From Aldehydirespirator sp028819505 (GTDB lineage: Bacteria; Actinomycetota; Acidimicrobiia; Acidimicrobiales; Aldehydirespiratoraceae): a stretch of DNA of 64,000 bases. This document shows positions 8,683 to 16,595 of this stretch, piece after piece. Position numbers and translations under genes: made by a program. The notes beneath the pieces are model-generated. The model made no database searches, was not told where the DNA came from, and saw nothing but the letters and a program-made list of their open reading frames with translations. Each line of letters opens with the position of its first letter. The first letter of the stretch is position 1. Where the stretch lies: assembly GCA_965207755.1 (NCBI GenBank), contig OZ242297.1, forward strand, positions 806,001-870,000, read 5' to 3'.

Positions 8683-9285
8683 GTGAACCGGTGGCGGGAG
8701 ATCGGCGGGGCGGACCACGGCGGCGTCTACGACGACCGCTGGCGGCGCATGGAGGCCAGGGGCGAGTGGGTCCACGGCGAGGCCGACCTGGTGAGCTGGT
8801 TCGGGCCGGCCACGGTGCTCGACGCCGGCTGCGGCACGGGCCGGGTCGCCATCGAACTCGACCGCCGGGGCGTCGGCGTCGTGGGTGTGGACCTGGACGC
8901 CCGCATGCTGGACGAGGCCCGCAGCAAGGCCCCGCACCTGCCGTGGATCCTGGGCGACCTCACCGATGTGGAGATCGCTGCGCCCGGCGCGGCCGACGGG
9001 AGGCGACAGTTCGACCTGATCGTGCTGGCCGGCAACGTGATGGTGTTCGTGGAGGTCGGTACGGAGGCGGCGATCGTCGCCAACATGGCCCGGCACCTGG
9101 GTCCGGGAGGGCGGCTGGTGTCCGGTTTCCGCCTGGGGCTCAGCCCGCTGACCTTCGACGACTACGACCGGTTCGCGGCCAACGCCGGCCTGGAGTTGGA
9201 GCACCGCTGGACCACCTGGGACCGCCGGCCCTTCGACGGCGGCAGCTACGCGGTGACGGTCCACCGCCGGCCGGCGGGCGTGTGA
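8683..9285 (+). CDS. Class I SAM-dependent methyltransferase
   Basis: The 200-residue protein has motif I VLDAGCGTGRVAIEL near residue 45, motif II VVGVDLDARMLDEAR and motif IV FDLIVLAGNVMVF, followed by GPGGRLVSGFRLG. The substrate is unknown. The GTG at 8683 was chosen because a TAGGGT -10-like box at 8670-8675 lies 7 nt upstream, fitting a leaderless message, and because the protein then starts just before the fold. The stop overlaps the GTG of the next gene by 4 bp (GTGA), so the two are translationally coupled. Confidence 0.85.
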   Translation: MNRWREIGGADHGGVYDDRWRRMEARGEWVHGEADLVSWFGPATVLDAGCGTGRVAIELDRRGVGVVGVDLDARMLDEARSKAPHLPWILGDLTDVEIAAPGAADGRRQFDLIVLAGNVMVFVEVGTEAAIVANMARHLGPGGRLVSGFRLGLSPLTFDDYDRFAANAGLELEHRWTTWDRRPFDGGSYAVTVHRRPAGV

Positions 9286-10028
9286 GCCCCGGCGGGGACG
9301 ATCACGCCCTCGCGACCCGGCTGGCCCACGAGTGCGGCCAGCGGCTGCTCGGCCTGCTGAGCGACCCGTCGGTGCCGCAGGGCTGGGGGCTGGGGGACGC
9401 CGGCGACCGGCAGGCCCACGAGTTCCTGACCCAGGAGCTGGCCCGCCTGCGGCCGGGCGACGCGGTGCTGTCCGAGGAGGGCCGCCACGACCGGCGGCGG
9501 CTCGACGCCGATCGGGTCTGGATCCTCGACCCGCTCGACGGATCCTACGACTTCGGCGTGACTGGAGCCTGGTCGGTGCATGTGGCGCTGTGCGAGCGGG
9601 GCGTCCCGGCGGCGGCCGCGGTGGCCGTGCCCGCCTGGGGGACCACCTTCGCTACCGATCCTCCGTCGGAGCCCACCATGTGCCGGGTCGGACGCCGCCG
9701 GGTGGTGGTGGCTAGGTCGCGGGGATACAGCGACGGCCGCATGCTGGCCCAGCGCCTCGATGCCGAGGTGGTGACCATGGGCTCCGCGGGAGTCAAGGCG
9801 ATGGCCGTGGTACGGGGCGAGATGGACGCCTACGTGCATGTCGGCGGGCTCTACGAGTGGGACATGTGCGCGCCGGCCGCGGTGGCCCTGGCCGCCGGTC
9901 TGCACGCCTCTTGTGCCGACGGCTCGCCCCTGCGGTTCAACAACCCGCGCCCGCACACCCGCGGTCTGGTCATCTGCCGCCCCGACTTCGCCGACGAGTT
10001 GCTCAAGGCCTTAGCTCCGGTCGCCTAG
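9282..10028 (+). CDS. Inositol monophosphatase family protein
   Basis: The 248-residue protein has the metal-binding motifs of the IMPase/CysQ superfamily: LSEEGRHD (Glu), WILDPLDGSYDF (the DPxDG motif, here with Ser) and YEWDMCAPAAVALAAG near the C-terminus (WDxxA). It should be a Mg-dependent phosphatase acting on inositol phosphate, PAP or a sugar phosphate; sequence does not settle which. The CysQ-like Y-WD-CAP pattern slightly favours a PAP-type phosphatase. The GTG start overlaps the methyltransferase stop. Confidence 0.85.
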   Translation: MSPGGDDHALATRLAHECGQRLLGLLSDPSVPQGWGLGDAGDRQAHEFLTQELARLRPGDAVLSEEGRHDRRRLDADRVWILDPLDGSYDFGVTGAWSVHVALCERGVPAAAAVAVPAWGTTFATDPPSEPTMCRVGRRRVVVARSRGYSDGRMLAQRLDAEVVTMGSAGVKAMAVVRGEMDAYVHVGGLYEWDMCAPAAVALAAGLHASCADGSPLRFNNPRPHTRGLVICRPDFADELLKALAPVA

Positions 10029-10030
10029 CC

Positions 10031-10225
10031 GCGAATTGGCAGCGTTGTGCACGGTATGCGTGCATTCTGCTGCCAATTCCGGATGGCGTGGGCGGCCGGT
10101 CGCGAATTGGCAGCGTTGTGCACGGTATGCGTGCATTCTGCTGCCAATTCCGGATGGCGTGGGCGGCCGGTCGCGAATTGGCAGCGTTGTGCACGGTATG
10201 CGTGCATTCTGCTGCCAATTCCGGG
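10031..10225. repeat. Three tandem 71-bp units, each a two-stem hairpin
   Basis: Units start at 10031, 10102 and 10173, exactly 71 bp apart and almost identical. In each, GAATTGGCAGC pairs with GCTGCCAATTC (10033-10079, 10104-10150, 10175-10221), and inside lies a second stem TGCAC/GTGCA separated by an internal loop. The outer stem is found again at 24409-24456 with a different interior. It sits between two convergent genes and may act as a bidirectional terminator. Confidence 0.88.
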
Positions 10226-10226
10226 G

Positions 10227-11099
10227 CTAGCCCCCGGCGGCGACCTGGAGGGCGCCGGGCACGGCCTCCAGCCTGATCGGCGCGGGGCCGAGGTCCTCGC
10301 CGTCGGCGATCAGGTCCATCTCGCCCTCGATGGCGACGGTGTGCCCCCGCATCATGTGAACGTGGCGATGGCCGACATGGCCGCCCCCGAACACCTTCGG
10401 AAGCAGGCGCAGCATGGTGGTCCGGCTGGCCGGGCCCACCGCGCACGCGTCGATCAGGCCGTCGGCGGGGTCTGCGCCGGGGCAGATGGCCATGCCGCCC
10501 CCGAACATCTCGGCGTTGTTCACCGCGAACAGGGCGCTGCGCAACTCGGTTCGCTGCCCGTCGACGGTGACGGCAAGCTCGCGGTGCCGCAGCCCCGGCA
10601 TGGCCAGCAGCGTCGCCACCGTGTAGCGGCTCGGTCCCTTAGGGAAGCGCATCCGAGCGGCCCGGGCGTTGACATCCACGCTGAAGCCGCCAGTCACGCT
10701 GCAGACGACCCACCGCCCGCGGTCGGTGCGGATGGCGTCCACCGGACGGGTCGGCCCCAGCGCGGTGGCCGCAGCCTCCTCGGGGCTGAGCCCGAACAGT
10801 CCGAAGGCCCGGGCGAAGTCGTTGCCGGTGCCCGCGGGCACTATTCCCAGGGCCGTGCCGGTGCCGGCCACCCCCTGGGCGGCGAGGTTCAAGGTTCCGT
10901 CGCCGCCCACCGCGACCAGCCGCTGCGCGCCGGCGGCCACCGCAGCCCTGGCCGCCTCGGCCGACTCCTCCGCAGAGGCCCCACTGATGTCGATCGGCGT
11001 GTGTCCGGCCTGCTCGATCACCCGGCGGACGACCGGAGCGGCCGCCGCGGCCCGGCCCCGGCCCCCCTGGGGGCTGACCAGCAGATGGACCTCGCTCAC
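10227..11099 (-). CDS. Diacylglycerol/lipid kinase family protein
   Basis: The 290-residue protein has the DAGK catalytic signature: SPQGGRGRA at the start, VAVGGDGTLNLAAQG (nucleotide loop), GIVPAGTGNDFARAFG, and AICPGADPADGLIDAC late in the chain. Members phosphorylate diacylglycerol, sphingosine-like lipids or mannosyl lipids at the membrane, or act as YegS-type kinases. The GTG at 11099 follows GGGAGG. The 3' end is 1 bp from the 71-bp hairpin repeats. The next upstream gap contains further tandem repeats. Confidence 0.87.
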   Translation of the reverse strand: MSEVHLLVSPQGGRGRAAAAAPVVRRVIEQAGHTPIDISGASAEESAEAARAAVAAGAQRLVAVGGDGTLNLAAQGVAGTGTALGIVPAGTGNDFARAFGLFGLSPEEAAATALGPTRPVDAIRTDRGRWVVCSVTGGFSVDVNARAARMRFPKGPSRYTVATLLAMPGLRHRELAVTVDGQRTELRSALFAVNNAEMFGGGMAICPGADPADGLIDACAVGPASRTTMLRLLPKVFGGGHVGHRHVHMMRGHTVAIEGEMDLIADGEDLGPAPIRLEAVPGALQVAAGG

Positions 11100-11112
11100 G
11101 CCTCCCGGTCTA

Positions 11113-11220
11113 GCACCGCTTCAGGGGCGCCGCGGTGCGTACAGGCGCGCGCCAGCCGCCGCGGTCGGCATCGTCGCGTCGGCTGGCACCGCTTCGGGGG
11201 CGCCGCGGTGCGTACAGGCT
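11113..11220. repeat. 73-bp period duplication upstream of the lipid kinase
   Basis: A 34-bp sequence, GCACCGCTTC to GCGTACAGGC with one mismatch, starts at 11113 and again at 11186. The spacer is not repeated. I see no gene in 11100-11482. Confidence 0.75.
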
Positions 11221-11290
11221 CTGTGAATGCCGATACGACCAGTGCGGGCTGGAACGCCGCGGCTCATGCCGGCGGAGGACGGTCGGCGGC

Positions 11291-11520
11291 GATGCGCTCC
11301 CGCAGTTCGACCGTGCCCGGGCTGGCCATCGCCGTTACCTCCGCAGCGGAGGACGCTCGGTGGCGATGCGCTCCCGCAGTTCGACCGTGCCCGGGCTGGC
11401 CATCGCCGTTACCTCCGCAGCGGAGGACGCTCGGTGGCGATGCGCTCCCGCAGTTCGACCGTGCCCGGGCTGGCCATCGCCGTTACCTCCGCAGCGGAGG
11501 ACGCTCGGTGGCGATGCGCT
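11291..11520. repeat. 74-bp tandem repeat, four copies, the last inside the P-type ATPase 3' end
   Basis: Copies start at 11291, 11365, 11439 and 11513, each 74 bp apart. The last forms the final codons of the minus-strand ATPase gene, so three extra copies of that gene's end lie downstream of its stop. The copies repeat the last codons of the ATPase, including its TAA, so each extra copy could in principle act as another stop region. Confidence 0.9.
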
Positions 11521-14023
11521 CCCGCAGCTCGACCGCGCCCCACGCCCCCGCCCCGCCCACCACGATTGCGCCCAGCACCCACAGCCACGCCCCCAGCGAC
11601 GGCACGTCCAGCTCGAAGAACTCGCGCAGCAGCGGCAGGGCCATGGCCGCGCCGTAGGAGGCGGCCATGGCGGCGGCCAGACCCACCTTCCACGGCCTCA
11701 GCGGCCGGCTGATCAGCAGCAGGATCACCAGGCCGACGCCCAGCAGCGTCATCGTGGCCGACGTGCGGGCCTCGTCGAGGCTCACGCCGCCGAGGCGGCG
11801 CACGACCTCGTACAGCACGAACGTCACCACGCCGGCCACCGCCCCCGCGGGCAGCGAGAAGCGCAGCACCCGGCGCAGGAACCCGGGCTTGACCAGGCGG
11901 TGGTTGGGCGCGAGGGCCAGGAAGAAGCCGGGCACGCCCACCGAGAACGTGCCGATCAGGGTCAGGTGGCGGGGCAGGAACGGGAACGGCGAGCCGGCCA
12001 GGCCGATCAGCACTGTCAGCAGCACCGCGTAGGCCGCCTTGGTGATGAACAGGTTGGCCACCCGCTCGATGTTGTTGATCACCCGGCGGCCCTCGGCCAG
12101 CACCCGGGGCAGGGTGGCGAAGCGGTTGTCGAGCAGCACGAGTTGGGCCACGGCCCGGGCCGCAGAGGATCCGGTGCCCATGGCGATGCCCATGTCGGCG
12201 TCCTTGAGGGCCAGCACGTCGTTCACGCCGTCGCCGGTCATGGCCACCGTCCGCCCCCGGGACTGCAGGGCGTGGACCATGGCCCGCTTCTGGTGCGGGT
12301 CGACCCGCCCGAACACCGTCGTGGACTCCAAGGTGTCGGCCAACTCGCCGGGGTCGGCGGGAAGCAGGCGGGCGTCGACGGCCTGCGGGCGCGGCCGGCC
12401 CGGACCATCGCCCGGGTCTATGCCGCGGCCCGGGTCTATGCCGCCGCCCCCGGCGTTGCCGGTGATGCCGGCCCGGTGCGCCACCGCGGCCACGGTGGCC
12501 GGATGGTCGCCGGAGATGACCTTGAGGTCGACGCCCTGGTCGCGGAAGTAGGCGAGAATCTCCGCCGCGTCGGACCGCAGCGTGTCGCCGAGACGCACCA
12601 GGCACAGCGGCTCGCCGTCGGCGGGCAGGGCCTCGCCGGTCGGCTCCGCCGCGTCGGACCGCTCCGCCGCGCCGGAGCGGGTGACTACCAGCACCCGCTC
12701 GCCGTCGGCGGGCAGGGCCTCGCCGGTCGGCTCCGCCGCGTCGGACCGCTCCGCCGCGCCGGAGCGGGTCACCACCAGCACCCGCTCGCCGTCGGCGGAG
12801 GCGGCCGCCGCCCGCTCGCGGGCGTCGTCGCTGGCGTCGCCCGCTCCCAGCAGCACGTCGGGCGCGCCCAGGTGGAAGGTGCCCCGGCCCTCGAAGCTGG
12901 CCGCGGCCCACTTGCGGGCCGACGAGAACGGCACGCTGCCGGTCAGCGTCCATCCGGGCGGCGGGCCGCCGACCGCGTCGACGATGGCGGCCAGGGTGGC
13001 GTTGGGCGCCGGGTCTGCCGACGCCAGCGCGGCCAGCGCGCCGGTCGCCTCGGCCTCGCTGGCCGATCCCAGCGGCTCCACCCGCTCGAAGGAGATTTCC
13101 CCGGTGGTGATCGTCCCCGTCTTGTCGAGGCACAGGGTGTCGACCCGGGCCAGCAACTCGACCGACGCCAGTTCCTTGGCCAGCGCCTGCCTGCGGGCCA
13201 GGGCGACCACGCCGGTGAAGAACGACAGGCTGGTCAGCAGCACCAGACCGTCGGGCACCATGGCCACCGCGGCGGCGACCGTGCCCCGCAGCGCCTCCCG
13301 CCAGCGGTCCTCGGTGGCCAGCAGCCTCCCCAGCAGCAGCACCGTGGCCAGCGGGATGATCCACGTCAGACGGCGCAGGATCATGTTGACGCCGCCCTTG
13401 AGCTCGCTGCCGGCCAGCTTGAACCGGCGGGCCTCCTCGGCCAGGCGGGCCGCGTAGGAATCGGCGCCGATGGCGGTGGCCCGGTACCAGCCCGCGCCCG
13501 CGTTCACGAACGATCCAGACATCACGCCGTCGCCGGGGGCCTTGTCGACCGGGTCGCTCTCGCCGGTCAGCAGCGACTCGTCGATCTCGAGGCCTCGGGC
13601 GGACACCACCTCGCCGTCCACCACTACCTGGTCGCCGGGCCGGAGCTCCAGGATCTCGTCGGCCACCACCTCGCTCGTGGCGACCTGCTGCGCCCGCCCG
13701 TCGCGGACCACCCGGGCCCGGGGGGCCGACAGCACCGCCAGCTTGTGCAGCTCGCGGCGGGCCTTGAGCTCCTGGGCGATGCCGATGACGCTGTTCGACA
13801 CCACCACCCCGGCGAACAGGGCGTCGGCCGGGAAGCCGGCCACCATGATGAGCACGAACATCGAGCCGATGATGGCGTTGACCGGGGCGAGCACGTTGTT
13901 GCGGACGATCTGGCCCACGGTGCGGACCGGGGCGTCGGGCACATCGTTGGTGCGGCCCTCGCGGCGGCGCTGCTCGACCTCTTCGGCGGTGAGCCCCCGA
14001 GGCGCGGCGGCTGCCTCGGGCAT
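11483..14023 (-). CDS. Cation-translocating P-type ATPase
   Basis: This 846-residue P-type ATPase has actuator motif DESLLTGESDPVDK, phosphorylation loop LCLDKTGTITTGE (Asp near residue 300), and hinge MTGDGVNDVLALKDADMGIAMG. Membrane helices flank the actuator and fill the C-terminal third. It resembles actinobacterial P2/P3-like exporters of undetermined ion; no CPC or heavy-metal domain is seen. The nucleotide-binding domain contains a 29-residue unit repeated twice plus a partial copy, which is unusual. I used the ATG at 14023; a GTG at 14035 overlapping the PIG-L stop (GTGA) is an equal alternative. The 3' end is part of a 74-bp tandem array. Confidence 0.88.
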   Translation of the reverse strand: MPEAAAAPRGLTAEEVEQRRREGRTNDVPDAPVRTVGQIVRNNVLAPVNAIIGSMFVLIMVAGFPADALFAGVVVSNSVIGIAQELKARRELHKLAVLSAPRARVVRDGRAQQVATSEVVADEILELRPGDQVVVDGEVVSARGLEIDESLLTGESDPVDKAPGDGVMSGSFVNAGAGWYRATAIGADSYAARLAEEARRFKLAGSELKGGVNMILRRLTWIIPLATVLLLGRLLATEDRWREALRGTVAAAVAMVPDGLVLLTSLSFFTGVVALARRQALAKELASVELLARVDTLCLDKTGTITTGEISFERVEPLGSASEAEATGALAALASADPAPNATLAAIVDAVGGPPPGWTLTGSVPFSSARKWAAASFEGRGTFHLGAPDVLLGAGDASDDARERAAAASADGERVLVVTRSGAAERSDAAEPTGEALPADGERVLVVTRSGAAERSDAAEPTGEALPADGEPLCLVRLGDTLRSDAAEILAYFRDQGVDLKVISGDHPATVAAVAHRAGITGNAGGGGIDPGRGIDPGDGPGRPRPQAVDARLLPADPGELADTLESTTVFGRVDPHQKRAMVHALQSRGRTVAMTGDGVNDVLALKDADMGIAMGTGSSAARAVAQLVLLDNRFATLPRVLAEGRRVINNIERVANLFITKAAYAVLLTVLIGLAGSPFPFLPRHLTLIGTFSVGVPGFFLALAPNHRLVKPGFLRRVLRFSLPAGAVAGVVTFVLYEVVRRLGGVSLDEARTSATMTLLGVGLVILLLISRPLRPWKVGLAAAMAASYGAAMALPLLREFFELDVPSLGAWLWVLGAIVVGGAGAWGAVELRERIATERPPLRR
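12611..12797 (-). repeat. 87-bp in-frame duplication inside the ATPase nucleotide-binding domain
   Basis: Units start at 12611 and 12698, with a partial third from 12785; the period is 87 bp, exactly 29 codons. The encoded unit begins with DGERVLVVTRSG and ends GEALPA. The copies are almost identical in DNA, so the duplication is recent and the frame is kept. Confidence 0.9.
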
Positions 14024-14031
14024 GTCCGGGG

Positions 14032-14763
14032 TCACACCCCCTCGACTCGCTTGAAGGCCTCGCCGTAGGGCAGGCCCGCCCTGCGACCGGCGTCGCGGCA
14101 CTTCTCGACGACGCGGGCCCGGAACGCGGCCATGCCGGTGCCGTCGTCGTCAGGACCGATGCGGTGGGTGCTCACGAACTGGCTCTGGTGGGCCAGCAGG
14201 GCCTGCACCTTGGCCTCGATATGGGCCGCGGCCACCTGCTCGACGTGGTCGGGCGCCTCGCACTCGAACAGCAGCAGTTCGACGGGGCGGTGGTGACCGA
14301 CGCCGTGCTCGGGGAAGAAGTGCGGGTCGCGGGCGGCCACCAGCGCGTCCATGCACAGGAACCCGGCAGCCCGGTGGTCGGGGTGGAGGCGCCAGCGCTT
14401 GAACGGGTCGTGGCCCAGCACCACGTCGGGGCGCAGCTCCCGGATGACTTTGGCCATCCGGCTGCGCAGGGCCATGGTCAACTCAAGCTCGCCGTCCACC
14501 TCCCCCAGGAAGCGCACCTCGCCGAGGGCGCCGAGCCGGCGGGCGGCCTCGGACTGCTCCCGCCGCCGACGGGCCACCAGGGCCGCGATGTCGGCGCCGG
14601 CGTCCCAGGTGCCCTTCGAGCCGTCGGTGCACACCAGCAGGCTGGCCTCGCAGCCGGCCCCGGACCACTTGGCCAGCGTCGCCCCGCAGCCGAACTCGAT
14701 GTCGTCGGGGTGGGCCCCGATGGCGAGCGCCCGTGCCGGCACCGCCAAGTCGACGGTGGTCAC
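14032..14763 (-). CDS. PIG-L family deacetylase
   Basis: The 243-residue protein has the zinc site of the PIG-L/MshB/LmbE family: IGAHPDDIEFGCGATLA near residue 14 and HPDHRAAGFLCMDAL in the middle. Such enzymes remove acetyl groups from N-acetylglucosamine-type amides, as in mycothiol synthesis or natural-product maturation. The GTG at 14763 overlaps the stop of cofC (GTGA), and its own stop overlaps the P-type ATPase candidate GTG, so cofC, this gene and the ATPase form a tight operon. The natural substrate is not evident. Confidence 0.86.
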   Translation of the reverse strand: MTTVDLAVPARALAIGAHPDDIEFGCGATLAKWSGAGCEASLLVCTDGSKGTWDAGADIAALVARRRREQSEAARRLGALGEVRFLGEVDGELELTMALRSRMAKVIRELRPDVVLGHDPFKRWRLHPDHRAAGFLCMDALVAARDPHFFPEHGVGHHRPVELLLFECEAPDHVEQVAAAHIEAKVQALLAHQSQFVSTHRIGPDDDGTGMAAFRARVVEKCRDAGRRAGLPYGEAFKRVEGV

Positions 14764-15404
14764 GGGCTGACCGCCAGCGACTCGATTCCGAGAGCGAGCC
14801 GGTCCCGAGCGGGCAGGGCCGGCAGATCCTCGGGGTTGTCGATGTCGGAGGCGAGGGAATCGTCCCGAACCACCGTCACGGCCAGATGGAGGCGCTCGGC
14901 CTCGGCCACATGGCGGGCGAACGATCCCGGCCCGTAGGCGAAGCGGAACCCGCAGCCGGCGGGGACGCACACCACGTTGGAGCCGTCGCGGCGCCCGTCC
15001 GGCACGATCACCAGCCCCGGGCCCACCGCCGGCCGCAGCGTCCGGGCCAGCGCCAAGTCGGCGTGGGCCACCACCGCCCGCTCCACTCCGGCCTCGGCCA
15101 GCCGGTCCACGGCCACCGACACCGCGATGTTCAGGCCGGGCCGGCCCGCCGCCACGACGTCCGCGCCCAGGCCGGCGGCCCAGGCCGCCACCTCGGCGTC
15201 GTCGGTGGCCACATGCACCGGCAGGCCGCCCGCCGCGGCCACCACCCGGCCCGCCATCCGGCGCATCAGGTCGCGGCAGCCGGAGCGGCCGAGGACGTGC
15301 TCCAGCCGCGAGAGGGCGCCGTCGAAGGAGCGGATCGGCACGACCACCGCCGTGGCGGGCTCTTCAGACACTGGCGGCGATGCCACAGGGGCGCCTCCGG
15401 GCAT
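14760..15404 (-). CDS. cofC: 2-phospho-L-lactate (or PEP) guanylyltransferase
   Basis: CofC activates 2-phospholactate or phosphoenolpyruvate with GTP during coenzyme F420 synthesis. The protein of about 214 residues begins its fold with VVVPIRSFDGALSRL, then DLMRRMAGRVV, HVATDDAEVAAWA, VAHADLALAR, and ends with DIDNPEDLPAL, the usual CofC order. The start is uncertain; I used the ATG at 15404, with GTGs at 15386 and 15371 as alternatives. Its presence shows that the organism probably makes F420, which makes F420 a candidate cofactor of the nearby luciferase-like oxidoreductases. The other cof genes are not in the window. Confidence 0.82.
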   Translation of the reverse strand: MPGGAPVASPPVSEEPATAVVVPIRSFDGALSRLEHVLGRSGCRDLMRRMAGRVVAAAGGLPVHVATDDAEVAAWAAGLGADVVAAGRPGLNIAVSVAVDRLAEAGVERAVVAHADLALARTLRPAVGPGLVIVPDGRRDGSNVVCVPAGCGFRFAYGPGSFARHVAEAERLHLAVTVVRDDSLASDIDNPEDLPALPARDRLALGIESLAVSP

Positions 15405-15479
15405 TCCGTTCGAGGGCTGGAGCGAGTCTATGGGCGAGCGCGAACCGGCAAGAGCCCTTCGCGACGCATCGGTATCGCT

Positions 15480-15528
15480 CCCGCTCTTGTTCGCTGCGCT
15501 CACGGGCCGCTCGGGCCACGGCCTCGCT
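15480..15528 (+). repeat. Dispersed 49-50 bp repeat, copy 2 of 3
   Basis: This is nearly the same as 8398-8447 and the reverse of 63566-63614. It lies between the divergent cofC and gpsA genes, upstream of the gpsA promoter. Confidence 0.8.
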
Positions 15529-15577
15529 CAGATCCTCGCCGACACACTCGTGGGTCGCTCCCCACCCGCTCGGCCTC

Positions 15578-15583
15578 TACGGT
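15578..15583 (+). promoter_or_regulatory. Predicted -10 box (TACGGT) for leaderless gpsA
   Basis: TACGGT lies 7 nt before the GTG start of gpsA, so transcription would begin at or next to the start codon. No ribosome site is seen. The same spacing recurs at several genes in the window. Confidence 0.55.
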
Positions 15584-15590
15584 TGCGGCT

Positions 15591-16595
15591 GTGAACCTTC
15601 GGGTCGGGGTGATCGGCGCAGGCTCGTGGGGGACCACCGTCGCCCATCTCTGCGCCCACAACGCCTCCACCGTGCTCTACGCCCGCGATCCCGCGATCGC
15701 AGGCGCGCTCAACTCGACCGGAGAGAACCCCCGCTACCTGCCCGGCCGGGCGCTGCACCCCGAGCTGCGGGCCACCGCCGACATCGGCGAGGCGGCCGGC
15801 GGCGCCGACGCGGTGGTGATGGCCGTGCCCTCCCACGGGTTCCGCGACACCCTGCGGTCGCTTCGCCCCCATGTGGGCGACGCCACGCCGGTGGTCTCGC
15901 TCACCAAGGGCCTGGAGGGCCGCACCCGCAGGCGGATGACCGAGGTGATTGGGGACGAGTTGCCCGGGCGCCCGGCCGGGGTGCTGACCGGGCCGAACCT
16001 GGCCAAGGAGATCCTCGCCGGGCGGGCCGCGGCGGCGGTGCTGGCCATGGCGCCTGCCGACGCCCCGCTGGCCGAGCGGCTGCGGGACGTGTTCTGCGCC
16101 GGCGACTTCCGGGTGTACACCAACACCGACGTCGTGGGGGCCGAGATCGCGGGCGCCACCAAGAACGTGATCGCTCTGGCCGCCGGCATCTCCGACGGCC
16201 TCGAAGCCGGCGACAACACCCGGGCCGCGCTCATCACCCGGGGCCTGGCCGAGGTGACCCGCCTGGGAGTGGCCCTCGGCGGCGACCCGGCCACGTTCGC
16301 GGGCCTGGCCGGGATCGGCGACATCGTGGCCACCTGCGTCAGCCCTCAGAGCCGCAACCGCCATGTGGGCGAGCGGCTTGGCCGGGGCGAGTCCATCACC
16401 GGGATCGTGGAGTCGATGGACCAGGTGGCCGAGGGCGTCAAGTCCACGCCGGTGGTGGCCGCGCTGGCCCGCTCGCGGGGTGTGGACATGCCGATCACCG
16501 AGGAGGTGCGGGCAGTGATCGAGGACGGCCGCCCCGCCGCTGCGGCCTACCGGGCGCTGCTCGACCGGCCCCCCACCAGCGAGACCCGCCGGTGA
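15591..16595 (+). CDS. gpsA: NAD(P)-dependent glycerol-3-phosphate dehydrogenase
   Basis: GpsA reduces dihydroxyacetone phosphate to sn-glycerol-3-phosphate for phospholipid synthesis. The 334-residue protein has IGAGSWGTTVAHL (nucleotide fold), PSHGFRDTL, SLTKGLEG, GPNLAKEI, GATKNVIALAAG (catalytic Lys) and GLAGIGDIVATC followed by SRNRHVGERLG. The GTG start is preceded by a leaderless-type -10 box. Its stop overlaps the next gene's GTG by 4 bp, so the following unknown protein is coupled to it. Confidence 0.95.
   Translation: MNLRVGVIGAGSWGTTVAHLCAHNASTVLYARDPAIAGALNSTGENPRYLPGRALHPELRATADIGEAAGGADAVVMAVPSHGFRDTLRSLRPHVGDATPVVSLTKGLEGRTRRRMTEVIGDELPGRPAGVLTGPNLAKEILAGRAAAAVLAMAPADAPLAERLRDVFCAGDFRVYTNTDVVGAEIAGATKNVIALAAGISDGLEAGDNTRAALITRGLAEVTRLGVALGGDPATFAGLAGIGDIVATCVSPQSRNRHVGERLGRGESITGIVESMDQVAEGVKSTPVVAALARSRGVDMPITEEVRAVIEDGRPAAAAYRALLDRPPTSETRR

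Noticed and set aside
3331..10225. attC-type integron sites
   Set aside because: The hairpins have two stems like attC, but no conserved GTTRRRY/RYYYAAC boxes, no cassette array in one direction and no integrase were seen.
11135..14068. Very long plus-strand open frame antisense to the P-type ATPase
   Set aside because: The ATPase motifs are all on the minus strand; the antisense frame is His/Gln/Gly-rich with no domain, as expected in high-GC DNA.
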